Numbered from the stretch's first letter, positions 17,418 through 26,921 are shown. The stretch: DNA of 64,000 nucleotides from CAIYRG01 sp963747255 (GCA_963747255.1 CAVVEG010000016.1:72909-136908), one strand, 5' to 3'. Numbers and translations: made by a program. The notes: generated by a model not told the origin, from the sequence alone.

Positions 17418-20229
17418 TCACCAGCTTCCAGGCTCGCTCATCCAGCAGATATCTGCGCGCAACCCGTTGCACATCGGCAGCCGTGACCGCCTCGAGTTGC
17501 GGCATGGCCTCCCGCACCAGCTTCAACCGCCGCTCGTCGCCCTGGGCGCCGGACAGGGCGCCAATCCAGAAATTATTTGTCTCCACGGCCTTTTCGAGAG
17601 CGTCCAGCGCCGGCTTGCGCGCCCGTTCGAGATCCTCTTCTGTCGGGCCGTTGTCACGCAGATCGGCCGCGATCTTCTGTACCGTGTCAAAGAAGAGCTG
17701 TGACTTGCCGGGAGGGATCTCGGCAAAGGCCGCAATGTAGCCGTAGCCCGGGAATGTCCGCGAAGCGCTCGCAGTTGCACCGGGCGAATAGGTCGCGCCG
17801 TCGCGAATCCGCAGCTCATCCAGCATCCGCAGCTGTAGAATGTCCTTCAGCATGCCACGCGCGGCAGATTCATCGTCCGCATACACGTCTGTGGTCTGCC
17901 AGGCGATTGCCGCGGCGCCCTGATCGGCGCGTCCGGAATGATAGAGCACCACCGGCTCAGGCGTGGGTGCAGGAAAGCGCACTTCGCCGGCCTGTGGCGG
18001 CTGTGGCCGGGCATCGGATCGAGCCGGCAATGCTCCGAGCGTCGCGGCAACAGACTGGATTGCGCGATCGACAGAGATGTCGCCCACGATCGTTACCTCG
18101 AGCGCATTGTTCACAAGCGCCGGTCCGATCACGTTTTTGACCTGCTCCAGATTTGCCGCCTTGATATCCGATCGCGTCGGATAGGCCCAGCGCGCATCCC
18201 CCGGATGCAGAAACTCGGGGAATTTCGCGTTGAACATGGACATCGGTGATGTGTCCAGTTTCGAAAGGCTGTCGGTCAGCGAACTGAGACTTTGGCGGTA
18301 AGGCTCCTGGCGCCAGCCGGGCGACGTCACATAGGCAGCGATCAACTGCAGTTCGGTATCGAGATCGGCAGGCCGCGTACCGCCGGAAAGCGCGAAGGCG
18401 TCATCATCAATGCCGAAACCGATTCCCGCGATTTTGCCTTCCAGCGCTCGCCGCATGTCCAGATAACTCAATGCCTCCAGTCCGCCGGAGAGATAGGCGC
18501 CGGGGTTGAGTACGGTGCGGTCCTTCGGAAATGCGAGGTCGCCACCAGCGATGCTGACATTCACCAAGATCTGGTCAGCCCGAAATTTCGTCGGTTTAAC
18601 GGTTAGGCGAACGCCGTTTCCAAACCGGACGAAATATGTGTCGAGATCCCCGATTTGGCGGTTTTCGGCAACCAGGCCCGGCGCCCCGAAGCTGGTATAG
18701 GGCCAGGAGGCAATCTGCGGCGGTGCGGCATCGCCAATCGGCGCGGATTCTGCGCCGTCGAATACGGACGCCAAAGCAGATTCGCCGGTTTCGACCGGCG
18801 TCGGACTCGACAAAAACACCAGTGGACCATTTCCGGCGAAGACGTCCCGCAGCGCCGCGTTGACCTCATCGGCGGTCAGTCCCTGAATATTTTGTTTCAG
18901 CAATGCCACGTCGGTCTCCGGGCTGCTGAATACCAAATCGCGATCCACCGAAGCGACGAGTCCCTGTGCGAGATTGCGCGACTGGCGTGTGGCCGATGCC
19001 GCGAGACTGGCCTGCGCGTTGGCGAGAATGGTCGTGACCTCGCGGTCCACTTCCTGCTTCGACACGCCCTGGCTGACGACCTGACGGCGGATTTTCTCGG
19101 CTTCCAGCAGCGCGCGTTGCCATTTGTCTGAGGCATAACCGATGCGCAATGAAGCTATTCTTGCAGAACGTACGCTGTTGCCGCGCGAGGCTCCGGCAAA
19201 AACGAAAGGCGCATCGTCGCTTTGCGCCACAATCGCCAACCGCTGATTGAGAATGGTCAACGCAATATTCTCAATCAGATTACGCTTGCGCCGCGCGGCA
19301 TTATCCGGGGTTGCATCGAACGGCTGCACCCAGGAAATGGTGGCGAATTGCGGTGCGCCCGCTTCGCTGAAGACCTGGAATTCCTTCCCGCGTGCGGGTG
19401 GCGTTCCGAGATCGGGATCCTTGCCCCCGGTTCCGGACGGATTCCAGTCGGAGAATTTCGCCTCGACCTTCGCCAGCATCGCAGCCGGATCGATGTCGCC
19501 GACCACAATCAGAGTTGCGCGTTCCGGGCGGTAGAAGTCGCGGTAGAAATCCCTGACCAGTGAAACCGGCGCTCCGCGGATGATCTCGACTTTGCCGATC
19601 GGGATGCGATCCGGCGCCAGCTGTCCTTTGAGCAGAAACCTGCCTTGCGCCTCAAAGGCACGCGTGCCTGGTCCGGCGCGCAAGCGCTCTTCGGAAAGTA
19701 CCGGTCCGCGCTCGGCATCGAACGCCTCCGGCTTCAGGCTGAGTTCGCTCGCGATATCGCGCGTCAGCATCAGTCCCTGATCGACGGTCGTGTCGTCCGT
19801 GCCGGGCAAGTCCAGCTGAAAGACAGTCTCGGTCTGGCTGGTTTGCGCGTTGGCATCGGCTCCGGTTCTGAGCCCGAGCTTTTGCAGCATTTCAAACACA
19901 TTGCCTTCCGGAATATGCGTCGAGCCGCGGAAGGCCATATGTTCCAGGAAATGAGCGAGCCCCTGCTGCGTGTCGCTCTCCATCAGCGAGCCCGTGCCGA
20001 TGCGCAGCCGGATCGAAACCTCGTCTTTCGGGCTCCCGTTCTTCAGGATCGCGTAGCGCATGCCGTTCGCCAGCGCGCCAAAATTGATCGCAGGGTCGGC
20101 GGGAATATCGCTTTTCGCCTGCGGCCAGGACGGCGACTCGGCTGCGCCGGCGCCTGCTGGTATCTGCAGCGCCGCAAAGACTGCGACAGCGAAAAACCCG
20201 TGCTTCACATGACGCATGGATTGGTCCAT
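17401..20229 (-). CDS. M16 (insulinase/pitrilysin) family zinc metallopeptidase, exported
   Basis: This 942-residue protein has a signal peptide (HGFFAVAVFAALQIPAGAGA, cleavage after about residue 30) and two M16 repeats. The first contains the inverted zinc site HFLEH (H93, E96, H97) within GLAHFLEHMAFRGSTHIPEG, with the distal Glu in DAERGPVLSEERLRAG. The second repeat is inactive but keeps the R/Y-type C-terminal lobe (ITVDRAIQSVAATLGALPA region and LQLRMLDELRIRDGATYSP). Such exported proteases degrade peptides in the periplasm. ATG 20229 or ATG 20217 (MRHVKHGFF) are both possible, and the latter gives a more typical signal n-region. The gene is intact and monocistronic, with divergent and convergent neighbours. 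Confidence 0.88.
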   Translation of the reverse strand: MDQSMRHVKHGFFAVAVFAALQIPAGAGAAESPSWPQAKSDIPADPAINFGALANGMRYAILKNGSPKDEVSIRLRIGTGSLMESDTQQGLAHFLEHMAFRGSTHIPEGNVFEMLQKLGLRTGADANAQTSQTETVFQLDLPGTDDTTVDQGLMLTRDIASELSLKPEAFDAERGPVLSEERLRAGPGTRAFEAQGRFLLKGQLAPDRIPIGKVEIIRGAPVSLVRDFYRDFYRPERATLIVVGDIDPAAMLAKVEAKFSDWNPSGTGGKDPDLGTPPARGKEFQVFSEAGAPQFATISWVQPFDATPDNAARRKRNLIENIALTILNQRLAIVAQSDDAPFVFAGASRGNSVRSARIASLRIGYASDKWQRALLEAEKIRRQVVSQGVSKQEVDREVTTILANAQASLAASATRQSRNLAQGLVASVDRDLVFSSPETDVALLKQNIQGLTADEVNAALRDVFAGNGPLVFLSSPTPVETGESALASVFDGAESAPIGDAAPPQIASWPYTSFGAPGLVAENRQIGDLDTYFVRFGNGVRLTVKPTKFRADQILVNVSIAGGDLAFPKDRTVLNPGAYLSGGLEALSYLDMRRALEGKIAGIGFGIDDDAFALSGGTRPADLDTELQLIAAYVTSPGWRQEPYRQSLSSLTDSLSKLDTSPMSMFNAKFPEFLHPGDARWAYPTRSDIKAANLEQVKNVIGPALVNNALEVTIVGDISVDRAIQSVAATLGALPARSDARPQPPQAGEVRFPAPTPEPVVLYHSGRADQGAAAIAWQTTDVYADDESAARGMLKDILQLRMLDELRIRDGATYSPGATASASRTFPGYGYIAAFAEIPPGKSQLFFDTVQKIAADLRDNGPTEEDLERARKPALDALEKAVETNNFWIGALSGAQGDERRLKLVREAMPQLEAVTAADVQRVARRYLLDERAWKLVIKPKT

Positions 20230-20328
20230 TTCCCGTTTCCGTGGCGCGCGAATATAAGGTCAGGTGCAGATGCGCGCTACTCACACGCTTGAGATTGCGC
20301 GCTTTCGATGCCGTTTTGGGAGTAGTTC

Positions 20329-21445
20329 ATGGAGGATTTTCCGGCGCCCGCTTCACTGGCGGGCAAGTTTGCCGACGAGAAGGATGAGAATACGCCTTAC
20401 CGGAAATGGGTTCGGGCGGAAGGGCTCGATATCATTCCGGCGCATTATGTCCCGAATTTGCGCGATCTCGAATTGAGGCCCTGGCCGCGGCGCGGGGGAC
20501 GCGGCGTCTATATCAACCATGAAGCCTCACGCACATCCAACGACTGTTATGTCTGCGAAATCCCGCCGGGCAGGAGTTCTCGCACCGCAAAAACAGCTGT
20601 TCGAGGAAATGGTGTTGGTGCTGGAAGGGCGCGGTTCAACCACGGTCTGGAACGACGCGGGCGTGCGGACCGCTTTCGAATGGAAGGCGGGCGCGATGTT
20701 CGCGATACCGCTCAATTGCTGGCACGTCCATTACAATGGGTCGGGGACTGCGGCGGTGCGTTATGTCGCGGTGACCAACGGTCCGGCCGTCATGAATCTG
20801 TATGGCGATCCGGAATTCGTCTTTGGCACCCGTTATGATTTCATCAATCGCTTTTCCGGCGAACCGGACTACTTCTCGGCGCATGGCGAGCAGATCGGAT
20901 TCCTGCTGCAGACGAATTTCATTCCCGACGCGGTCAATCTGCCGCTGATTGAAGCGAAAGAACGGGGTGCGGGCGGTGGGCATATCCGGTTCAACATGGC
21001 GAAAGGTTCTATTCCGAGCCACATCTCGCAATTTGCCGTTGGGACTTACAAGAAAGCCCACGCGCATGGTCCCGGCGCGCATGTGATTGTGCTTTCGGGA
21101 GAAGGATATTCGCTGATGTGGCCCGAGGGTGGCGAGCCGGCGCAGTACCCCTGGCAAGTCGGAACACTCATCGTTCCTCCGAATCGCTGGTTTCATCAGC
21201 ATTTCAATTCCGGTCCGGTGCCGGCGCGCTATCTCGCGTTCAAGCATTTCTCGCCGCGTAATGCGCAGGGCGTGCCGCTTTCCTGGGTTAGCCGGCGCGC
21301 CGGCGGCAATCAGATCGATTATGCGGACGAAGATCCGAACGTGCGCGCGATGTTTGCGGCGGCGCTCGCCAAATATGGGCTCAGCTCACGAATGGATGAG
21401 GTGTACGGGAAAGAACTCACGGCGCGTGCGGCAGAGGCAGTATGA
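20329..21445 (+). CDS. Bicupin protein, gentisate dioxygenase-like (frameshifted)
   Basis: Two cupin domains are present. The N-terminal frame covers GLDIIPAHYVPNLRDLELRP to NDCYVCEIPPG. Around 20,565-20,595 two compensating or unequal indels occur: one base seems to be missing after CCGCCGG, and the AAAAA run in CGCAAAAACAGC is the wrong length. The frame then continues KQLFEEMVLVLEGRGSTTVW. The metal-type His residues appear in PLNCWHVHYNGSG and, in the second domain, YKKAHAHGPGAHVIVLSGEG and VPPNRWFHQHFNSG. Ring-cleaving gentisate-type dioxygenases share this layout, but related bicupins have other roles. It has no operon partner: M16 is divergent and the next gene is 120 bases away. Confidence 0.72.
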
Positions 21446-21564
21446 AATCACGTGTGACATAAGCGTGGCCGAATGAGGCCGGTCAGAGCCCCATTTCCGA
21501 CATGTTTGATGCCGATGAATCGCGCACGAGCAGAGGCGCGCATGCCTGAGGAGAGGAGCTTCCC

Positions 21565-23181
21565 GTGGCCGGACGACTTAACACAAAATTTTTCGCAATC
21601 GCGTTGGTGATATCGCCACTGACGCTGGCGCTGACGGCAAAGCCCGCGGCGGCGCAGGTCGGTTTTTCCGTCAATCTTGGATCTCCCAGCGAACCCGTCA
21701 GCTTCGCATATTTCTACAATGCGCTCGCTCCCTACGGGCGCTGGTATCGCCATCCGCGCTGGGGCGATGTCTGGCATCCCATCGATGTGCCCCGGGACTT
21801 CCGGCCCTATTATCGCGGTCATTGGGATTACACCAACCAATATGGGTGGCTGTGGGCATCCGATTACCAATGGGGCGATATCCCATTTCATTATGGTCGC
21901 TGGGTTTACGACCCTTACGATGGCTGGCTGTGGATCCCGGGCTATGTCTGGGCGCCCGCCTGGGTGATCTGGCGTGAGAGCGGCAACGATATTGGCTGGT
22001 TCCCGATGCCACCCGACGATCAATTCCTTGCCGGCGGCGAGATCTATCGCACGGATTGGAATGATTGGGACCGTGGTTTCGGCTACTCCGACTGGTACGG
22101 GCCGCAATACGGCCTCGATTTCACGATCGGTTTCTGGAATTTCGTGGATCGGCGCCACTTCGCCGATCGCGACTACATCCGCTACGCAGCGCAGCCGCGC
22201 GAATACCGCTCCTTCATCAATAACTCGCGAAACATCACAAACTACGCGACGGTGAATAATTTTGTCGTCAATCGCAGCGTGGATGTGCGTCAGATCGAGC
22301 GCGAGAGCGGCCGCCGTATTGCGGAAGTCAATCCGCGCGATGTGATTCGAAATGCACCCATTACGCCCCTGCAGGCGGGCCGCCAGGTCCAACTTGATGA
22401 GCGCCAACTGCATGGCGGAAACCCGAGGGCGAGTGCGCGCGATCGGATTGCGGTGCTCCCGCCGCAAAACGTGCCCGGCCAGTTCACGCCCACATCGCCG
22501 CCTGTCAACCGGGCGCTGCGGAACCAGCGGCCGCAAGGCGAGGTTAATCAGGGTCCGCCGAATGAGCAATTGCGTGGCCGCGGACAGTTGGGTCAGCCAA
22601 ATCCGCCGCCACCGCAGGGTCAGGCCAATCAGGGCCCGCCGAATGAGCAATTGCGTGGTCGTGGCCAGTTGGGTCAGCCAAATCCGCCACCACCGCAGGG
22701 TCAGGCCAATCAGGGCCCGCCGAATGAGCAATTGCGTGGTCGCGGCCAGTTGGGCCAACCGAATCCGCCACCGCCGCGGGGTCAGGTCAATCAGGGCCCG
22801 CCGAATGAGCAATTGCGTGGTCGTGGCCAGTTGGGTCAGCCAAATCCGCCGCCGCCGCAGGGTCAGGTAAATCAGGGCCCGCCGCCAAACGAACAGTTCG
22901 GCTTGCGGGGGCGGAACGGGGAACGCGGCGCCGGGAATGCGCCTGTCCCGCCGCCGCCCCAAAATCTCAATCCCTTCCAGCGGCCTCCGCAGGTCGGCGC
23001 TCCTTCCCAGGCGAACATTCAGCGCGGTCGCCCGCCCGAACTGGCGACGCCTCCCGGCCAGGCGACGCCTCCCGGCCAGGTCCGCGGTGTTCCGCCGCCG
23101 CAGGCGCAGAGCGGACCTCCTCCGCCAGATGAAAATGCCAAGCGCGGCCGCGGCCGAAATCAGGACAATCAGAACAAATAG
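21565..23181 (+). CDS. Exported DUF6600-like protein with a Gln/Pro-rich tandem-repeat tail
   Basis: A 538-residue protein starts at GTG 21565 after GAGGAGAGGAG-like purines. The signal peptide (IALVISPLTLALTAKPAAAQ) precedes a Trp/Tyr/Gly-rich domain (residues about 40-200). That domain carries the recurrent pattern FYNALAPYGRWYRHPRWGDV, QYGWLWASDYQWGDIPFHYG and DGWLWIPGYVWAPAWVIW, typical of DUF6600-type cell-surface proteins. The C-terminal 250 residues are disordered and carry four 27-residue repeats rich in Gln, Asn, Pro, Gly and Arg. The likely location is the periplasm or envelope; the role is unknown. A strong terminator follows the stop, so it is probably a single-gene unit. Confidence 0.8.
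   Translation: MAGRLNTKFFAIALVISPLTLALTAKPAAAQVGFSVNLGSPSEPVSFAYFYNALAPYGRWYRHPRWGDVWHPIDVPRDFRPYYRGHWDYTNQYGWLWASDYQWGDIPFHYGRWVYDPYDGWLWIPGYVWAPAWVIWRESGNDIGWFPMPPDDQFLAGGEIYRTDWNDWDRGFGYSDWYGPQYGLDFTIGFWNFVDRRHFADRDYIRYAAQPREYRSFINNSRNITNYATVNNFVVNRSVDVRQIERESGRRIAEVNPRDVIRNAPITPLQAGRQVQLDERQLHGGNPRASARDRIAVLPPQNVPGQFTPTSPPVNRALRNQRPQGEVNQGPPNEQLRGRGQLGQPNPPPPQGQANQGPPNEQLRGRGQLGQPNPPPPQGQANQGPPNEQLRGRGQLGQPNPPPPRGQVNQGPPNEQLRGRGQLGQPNPPPPQGQVNQGPPPNEQFGLRGRNGERGAGNAPVPPPPQNLNPFQRPPQVGAPSQANIQRGRPPELATPPGQATPPGQVRGVPPPQAQSGPPPPDENAKRGRGRNQDNQNK
22546..22869 (+). repeat. Four in-frame 81-bp tandem repeats
   Basis: Units begin at 22546, 22627, 22708 and 22789, exactly 81 bases apart, and a degenerate fifth starts at 22870. 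Each encodes 27 residues, NQGPPNEQLRGRGQLGQPNP followed by PPPQGQ(A/V). Copies differ mainly at synonymous third positions and at Ala/Val, so they have been kept in frame under selection or spread recently by slippage or recombination. There are no spacers, so this is not a CRISPR array. Confidence 0.93.
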
Positions 23182-23199
23182 ATTTCAGACGGCGACGCG

Positions 23200-23236
23200 A
23201 AAGCCCGCATGCCCGAAAAAACATGCGGGCTTTTTT
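23200..23236 (+). terminator. Rho-independent terminator after the DUF6600-like gene
   Basis: AAAGCCCGCATG (23200-23211) pairs perfectly with CATGCGGGCTTT (23222-23233) across a 10-base A-rich loop, and the run of T continues to 23236. It lies 19 bases after the stop codon. It could also work weakly in reverse, because the loop side is A-rich. Confidence 0.9.
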
Positions 23237-23346
23237 GTCCTCACAGCGATCGTCCTCTGGCCGCAACTCATTATCCGGAAATCTTCTTCAGGCTGCCGCT
23301 ATGATGTTGCGGATCGGGGCGTGATTTTTATTTAGGGAAGACGGGG

Positions 23347-24582
23347 ATGAAGAACAGAACCGTGCTGATTTCCGGCATCGGTATTGCCGGTCCAACGCTC
23401 GCATTCTGGCTGAAAGCCGGCGGGTTCCAGCCGACCCTGATCGAGCATGCGCCCCAGTTGCGAACTGGCGGTTATGTCATCGACTTCTGGGGGCTTGGGT
23501 ACGACATCGCCGAACGCATGGCGTTGACGCCGGACATCGACAGGATTGGCTTCCACGCAAAAGAGTTACGCATTGTCGATGGCCGCGGCCGGCGCGTGGC
23601 GGGTTTTGGAATCAGTGTGTTCCGTGAACTGACGAACGGACGATACGTGACAGTCGGACGCAGCGAGCTGTCGCGTCTGCTTTTCGAGGCGGTCGGCGGC
23701 ACGTCAGAAGTGATATTCGACAATGCGATTGTCGGACTGGAGGGACGGCGCGATTGTGTATGCGTACAGTTCGAACACGGACGCGATCGCGAATTCGATC
23801 TGGTGATCGGAGCCGATGGACTCCATTCCCGGGTCCGCAAACTCGTATTCGGACCGCAGCAGACTTGTGAGAAACAGCTTGGCTACGCCGTCGCGGCTTT
23901 TGAGGCGGAAGGCTACCGCCCGCGCGACGAGGACGTCTATGTCATGTACGGACAGCCGGGGCGGATGCTTGGGCGCTTTACCCTGCGTCACAACAGGACT
24001 CTGTTTCTGTTCGTCTTCGCAGTGGGAGACGAGGCGTTGCCCGATACGCTGGAAGGCCAGAAAGCGGTTCTTGGGAACCGATATGGCAATGACAGGTGGG
24101 AGTGCCCGGCCATCCTGGAAGCGCTGGACGGCTGCGGCGAACTATACTTCGATCGCGTCAGCCAGATCCGCATGCCGAACTGGTCGCGCGGACGGATCGC
24201 GCTGGTGGGCGATGCAGCCTTCTGCGTATCTTTGCTGGCTGGGCAGGGCTCCGCGCTCGCTATGACATCGGCTTATGTGCTTGCCGGCGAACTCGCCGGG
24301 GCAGATGGCCGGCATGAAGAGGCGTTTCAGCGGTACGAGGCCGTCCTGCGGACATATATCGAGACCAAGCAGGCGGGCGCCCAGCGCTTCGCCGGGGCAT
24401 TCGCACCGAAGACCCGATGGGGCCTCTGGTTCCGGAATCAGGTGATCAATGCGTTTTCAATCCCCCGAACAGCGAGACTTGCCGTCGGCCGGGAGATCGT
24501 CGACACCCTCCATCTGCCGGAGTACCGGTGGAAACGCGCTGATAACTCGGCCACCGGAGTGGCGGTCGCCGGTAATCGATAA
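23347..24582 (+). CDS. FAD-dependent aromatic-type monooxygenase (PHBH fold)
   Basis: This 411-residue class A flavoprotein monooxygenase has the dinucleotide-binding site VLISGIGIAGPTLAFWLKAG, the DG motif VIGADGLHSRVRKLVFG, and the FAD ribityl-binding GD motif GRIALVGDAAFCVSLLAGQG. The family hydroxylates phenols, tetracyclines or polyketides using NAD(P)H. The GYVIDFWGLGYDIAERM segment is shared with the TetX/FAD-oxygenase subgroup that is often annotated only as FAD-dependent oxidoreductase. The substrate is unknown. It is intact. It is followed by an 83-base region carrying an FNR-like site in front of the next transcription unit, so it is not part of the ATPase operon. Confidence 0.83.
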   Translation: MKNRTVLISGIGIAGPTLAFWLKAGGFQPTLIEHAPQLRTGGYVIDFWGLGYDIAERMALTPDIDRIGFHAKELRIVDGRGRRVAGFGISVFRELTNGRYVTVGRSELSRLLFEAVGGTSEVIFDNAIVGLEGRRDCVCVQFEHGRDREFDLVIGADGLHSRVRKLVFGPQQTCEKQLGYAVAAFEAEGYRPRDEDVYVMYGQPGRMLGRFTLRHNRTLFLFVFAVGDEALPDTLEGQKAVLGNRYGNDRWECPAILEALDGCGELYFDRVSQIRMPNWSRGRIALVGDAAFCVSLLAGQGSALAMTSAYVLAGELAGADGRHEEAFQRYEAVLRTYIETKQAGAQRFAGAFAPKTRWGLWFRNQVINAFSIPRTARLAVGREIVDTLHLPEYRWKRADNSATGVAVAGNR

Positions 24583-24600
24583 CGGAAATCCACTGCCCAT

Positions 24601-24614
24601 CTGATCTGGATCAT
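24601..24614 (+). promoter_or_regulatory. Candidate FNR/FixK-type operator upstream of the N-ATPase operon
   Basis: CTGATCTGGATCAT holds the TGAT-N4-ATCA core of FNR/FixK/Anr boxes as a perfect 12-base palindrome core; only the outermost bases deviate from TTGAT-N4-ATCAA. Its centre is 24607.5. A -10-like CACAAT lies at 24636-24641, placing a start near 24648, about 41 bases from the centre as in class II FNR/CRP activation. The SpoIIAA-like gene begins 17 bases later. This is a sequence-pattern inference only. Confidence 0.5.
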
Positions 24615-24665
24615 CCCCGCGCAAGATCAGAACTGCACAATGCGGGCGTGAACCGGAGGGGTGAA

Positions 24666-25043
24666 ATGCTGAAGCTCATGGAAGGCCTGCCGGCGAATGT
24701 GCTGGGCATCGAAGCCACCGGAAAAGTTACGCACGACGATTATAGGAAAATCCTGATTCCGGCCGCTGAGGCGATGATGGCTTCCGGGCCGATCGGCATG
24801 CTCTATGTCACATCTCCTTCCTTTACCGGCTACGAACTCGAAGCGTTGTGGGATGACGGTGCGTTCGGGATCAAACACTGGCGCCAGTTCAAACGCATCG
24901 CCGTTGTCACGGACAGCACTTGGCTCCGGGCCGCCATCACGATGTTCTGTCCCTTCTTCCCCAGCGAAATCCATTTGTTCAAAACCTCCGAACTCGCGGT
25001 CGCCAGGGATTGGATTGCGCGCAGGGAGGAAGCAGGCGCGTGA
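24666..25043 (+). CDS. SpoIIAA-like (STAS/SEC14-type) protein
   Basis: This 125-residue protein begins MLKLMEGLPANVLGIEATGK and continues with a conserved TFCP-like segment ITMFCPFFPSEIHLFKTSEL, which fits the SpoIIAA-like family. The fold is STAS/CRAL-TRIO-like; members may bind small ligands or membranes, and their function is poorly known. ATG 24666 follows GGAGGGG with good spacing. Its stop overlaps the atpD start codon by one base (TGATG), so it is translationally coupled to the N-ATPase operon and is probably the first gene of the transcript. A role in regulating or localising the ATPase is inference from position only. Confidence 0.75.
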   Translation: MLKLMEGLPANVLGIEATGKVTHDDYRKILIPAAEAMMASGPIGMLYVTSPSFTGYELEALWDDGAFGIKHWRQFKRIAVVTDSTWLRAAITMFCPFFPSEIHLFKTSELAVARDWIARREEAGA

Positions 25044-26471
25044 TGGCGGATGCATCAGGCGCCGCGCAACTCCCGGGACATTTAACCGCAATTCACGGCT
25101 CGGTCGTCGATGTCCGGTTTGCCGAAGGTCTGTTGCCCGCCGTGAATGACGGCGTGGTCATCGAGCGCGATGAAGGCGCTGCGCTTATTGCCGAGATTCA
25201 GCAGCATCTCGATTCAAGGACGGTTCGCGCCGTCGCTCTGGATAACACCGCCGGCTTGAGCCGGGGTGCGGTGGTTCATCCCATGGGCGCGCCGATTCGC
25301 GTTCCCGTGGGCGATGCGGTCCTCGGCCGGCTGCTCAACGCCGTCGGTGTGCCTGCCGATCGGGGCCCGGATCTGCCGCCCGATACGCCGCATCGCCCGA
25401 TTCATGCATCTGCCCCGGCGCTGGACCGGCTCGGCGCCAGTCAGGAGGTTTTCCAAACCGGCATCAAAGTCATCGATCTCCTCGCGCCTCTCATCAAAGG
25501 CGGCAAGGCGGCGATGTTCGGCGGTGCGGGCGTCGGCAAGACCGTGCTGATCATGGAATTGATCCGCACGACGGTCGAACGCCACTCGGGAATCTCGGTC
25601 TTTGCCGGTATCGGTGAACGCTCGCGTGAAGGTCACGAACTGCTGCTCGAATTGCAGAGAATCGGGCGTGCTGGCGCGCACCGCGCTCGTTTTCGGGCAG
25701 ATGAATGAGCCGCCGGGCGCGCGCTGGCGTGCCGGTCTCACGGCATTGACCATCGCTGAGCACTTTCGCGACGAGCAGCATGAGAATGTGCTGCTTCTGA
25801 TCGACAACGTTTACCGGCTGGTGCAGGCTGGCGGCGAAGTTTCGGGACTGCTCGGCCGGCTGCCATCCCGAGTCGGTTACCAGCCAACGCTCGCCAGCGA
25901 GATCGCCGAGCTGGAGGAGCGCATCGCGTCGGTCGCAGGCGCCGCAATCACCTCAATCCAGGCCGTGTACGTTCCGGCCGACGATTTTACCGACCCGGCC
26001 GTCGCCGAAATTTTCAGCCATCTCGATTCCTCCATCGTGCTGTCACGGGAGATGGCCAGCGAGGGCATGTATCCGGCAGTCGATCCGCTGGCCTCGACCT
26101 CGGCCTTGCTCGATCCGCGCCTCGTCGGCGATGACCATTACCGGGTCGCGCAGGAAGTGCGCAAAACCATCGCGCATTATCGTGATCTTCAGGAGATTAT
26201 TGCGCTTCTGGGAATCGAGGAGCTCAGCGCCGCCGATCGTCAGGCCGTTAATCGGGCACGCCGCCTGATGCGGTTCCTGACGCAGCCCTTCATGGTGACT
26301 GTTGCTTTTACCGGAAAGGAAGGACGGACGGTTGAGATCGCCGATACCCTCGCAGGATGCCGCGCCATCCTCGACGGGGAGGCGGACGACTGGGCGGAAA
26401 GTTCGCTTTATATGATTGGCGGGCTGGACGAGGCGCGCGAACGCGAGCGCTCCGCCAAAGTGGCGTCATGA
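25043..26471 (+). CDS. atpD: N-ATPase subunit beta (one frameshift)
   Basis: This is the catalytic beta subunit of an N-type rotary ATPase. It shows the N-terminal barrel (LTAIHGSVVDVRFAEGLLPA), VFQTGIKVIDLLAPLIKGGK, Walker A GGAGVGKT, the GERSREG motif, LVFGQMNEPPGARWRAGLTA and LLLIDNVYRLVQAGGEVSGL. The downstream TLASEIAELEERIAS segment fits the family. One extra A near 25670 (CAGAGAATCGGGC where CAGAGATCGGGC would read RSGVLARTALV) throws the frame. Otherwise the length is about 476 residues, as usual. ATG 25043 overlaps the preceding stop. In F-type rotary enzymes this subunit hydrolyses or makes ATP. It is the first ATPase gene in the diagnostic order D-C-Q-R-B-E-F-A-G. Confidence 0.9.
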
Positions 26472-26921
26472 AGCTTATCGTCACGACACCGCTCGCGATT
26501 ATCGCCAACAGCCGACAATGTTTCGCATGTGCGCGCTGAGGACGATACCGGCGCCTTCGGCATCCTGCGCGGGCATGCGGACTTTCTGACCGCGCTGGCG
26601 ATCTCGGTCGTGAGCTGGCGCGACGATAGAGGCGCGGAGCACCATATCGCCGTGCGCGGCGGCATGCTGACGATGAGCGGCGGCGATACGATACGGGTTG
26701 CCACGCGCGAGGCCGTGGCCGACGACGATCTTCATCGCCTGCAGACCGAAGTGCTGGCGAGCTTTCAGCGCCGTAGCGAGGAGGAAGTGACGGCGCGCAC
26801 CGATGCGCAGCGGCTTTATCTCGCCGCGATCCGGCAGATCTACCGGTTTCTGCGGCCGGATCGCTTCGGCCCGGTACCCCGTCTCGCGCGCCCGGTCTCG
26901 CAGGAGAGGTTTGAGTCATGA
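26468..26921 (+). CDS. atpC: N-ATPase subunit epsilon (one frameshift)
   Basis: ATG 26468 overlaps the atpD stop (ATGA) and gives MKLIVTTPLAIIA. An extra base in AACAGCCGACAATG near 26510 then breaks the frame, which resumes as VRAEDDTGAFGILRGHADFL, the typical epsilon beta-sandwich motif. It continues VRGGMLTMSGGDTIRVATRE to a short helical C-terminus (LAAIRQIYRFLRPDRF). Epsilon sits on the central stalk with gamma. The total of about 150 residues is normal. The end overlaps the atpQ start (ATGA). Confidence 0.83.

Noticed and set aside
22546..22869. Possible CRISPR-like regular repeats
   Set aside because: Units are contiguous with no spacers and are in frame within a protein-coding gene.
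21448..22962. Long 504-residue open frame on the minus strand
   Set aside because: It lies opposite the DUF6600-like gene, is a low-complexity mirror of its repeats, and lacks any domain; the plus-strand frame has signal peptide, domain and start site.
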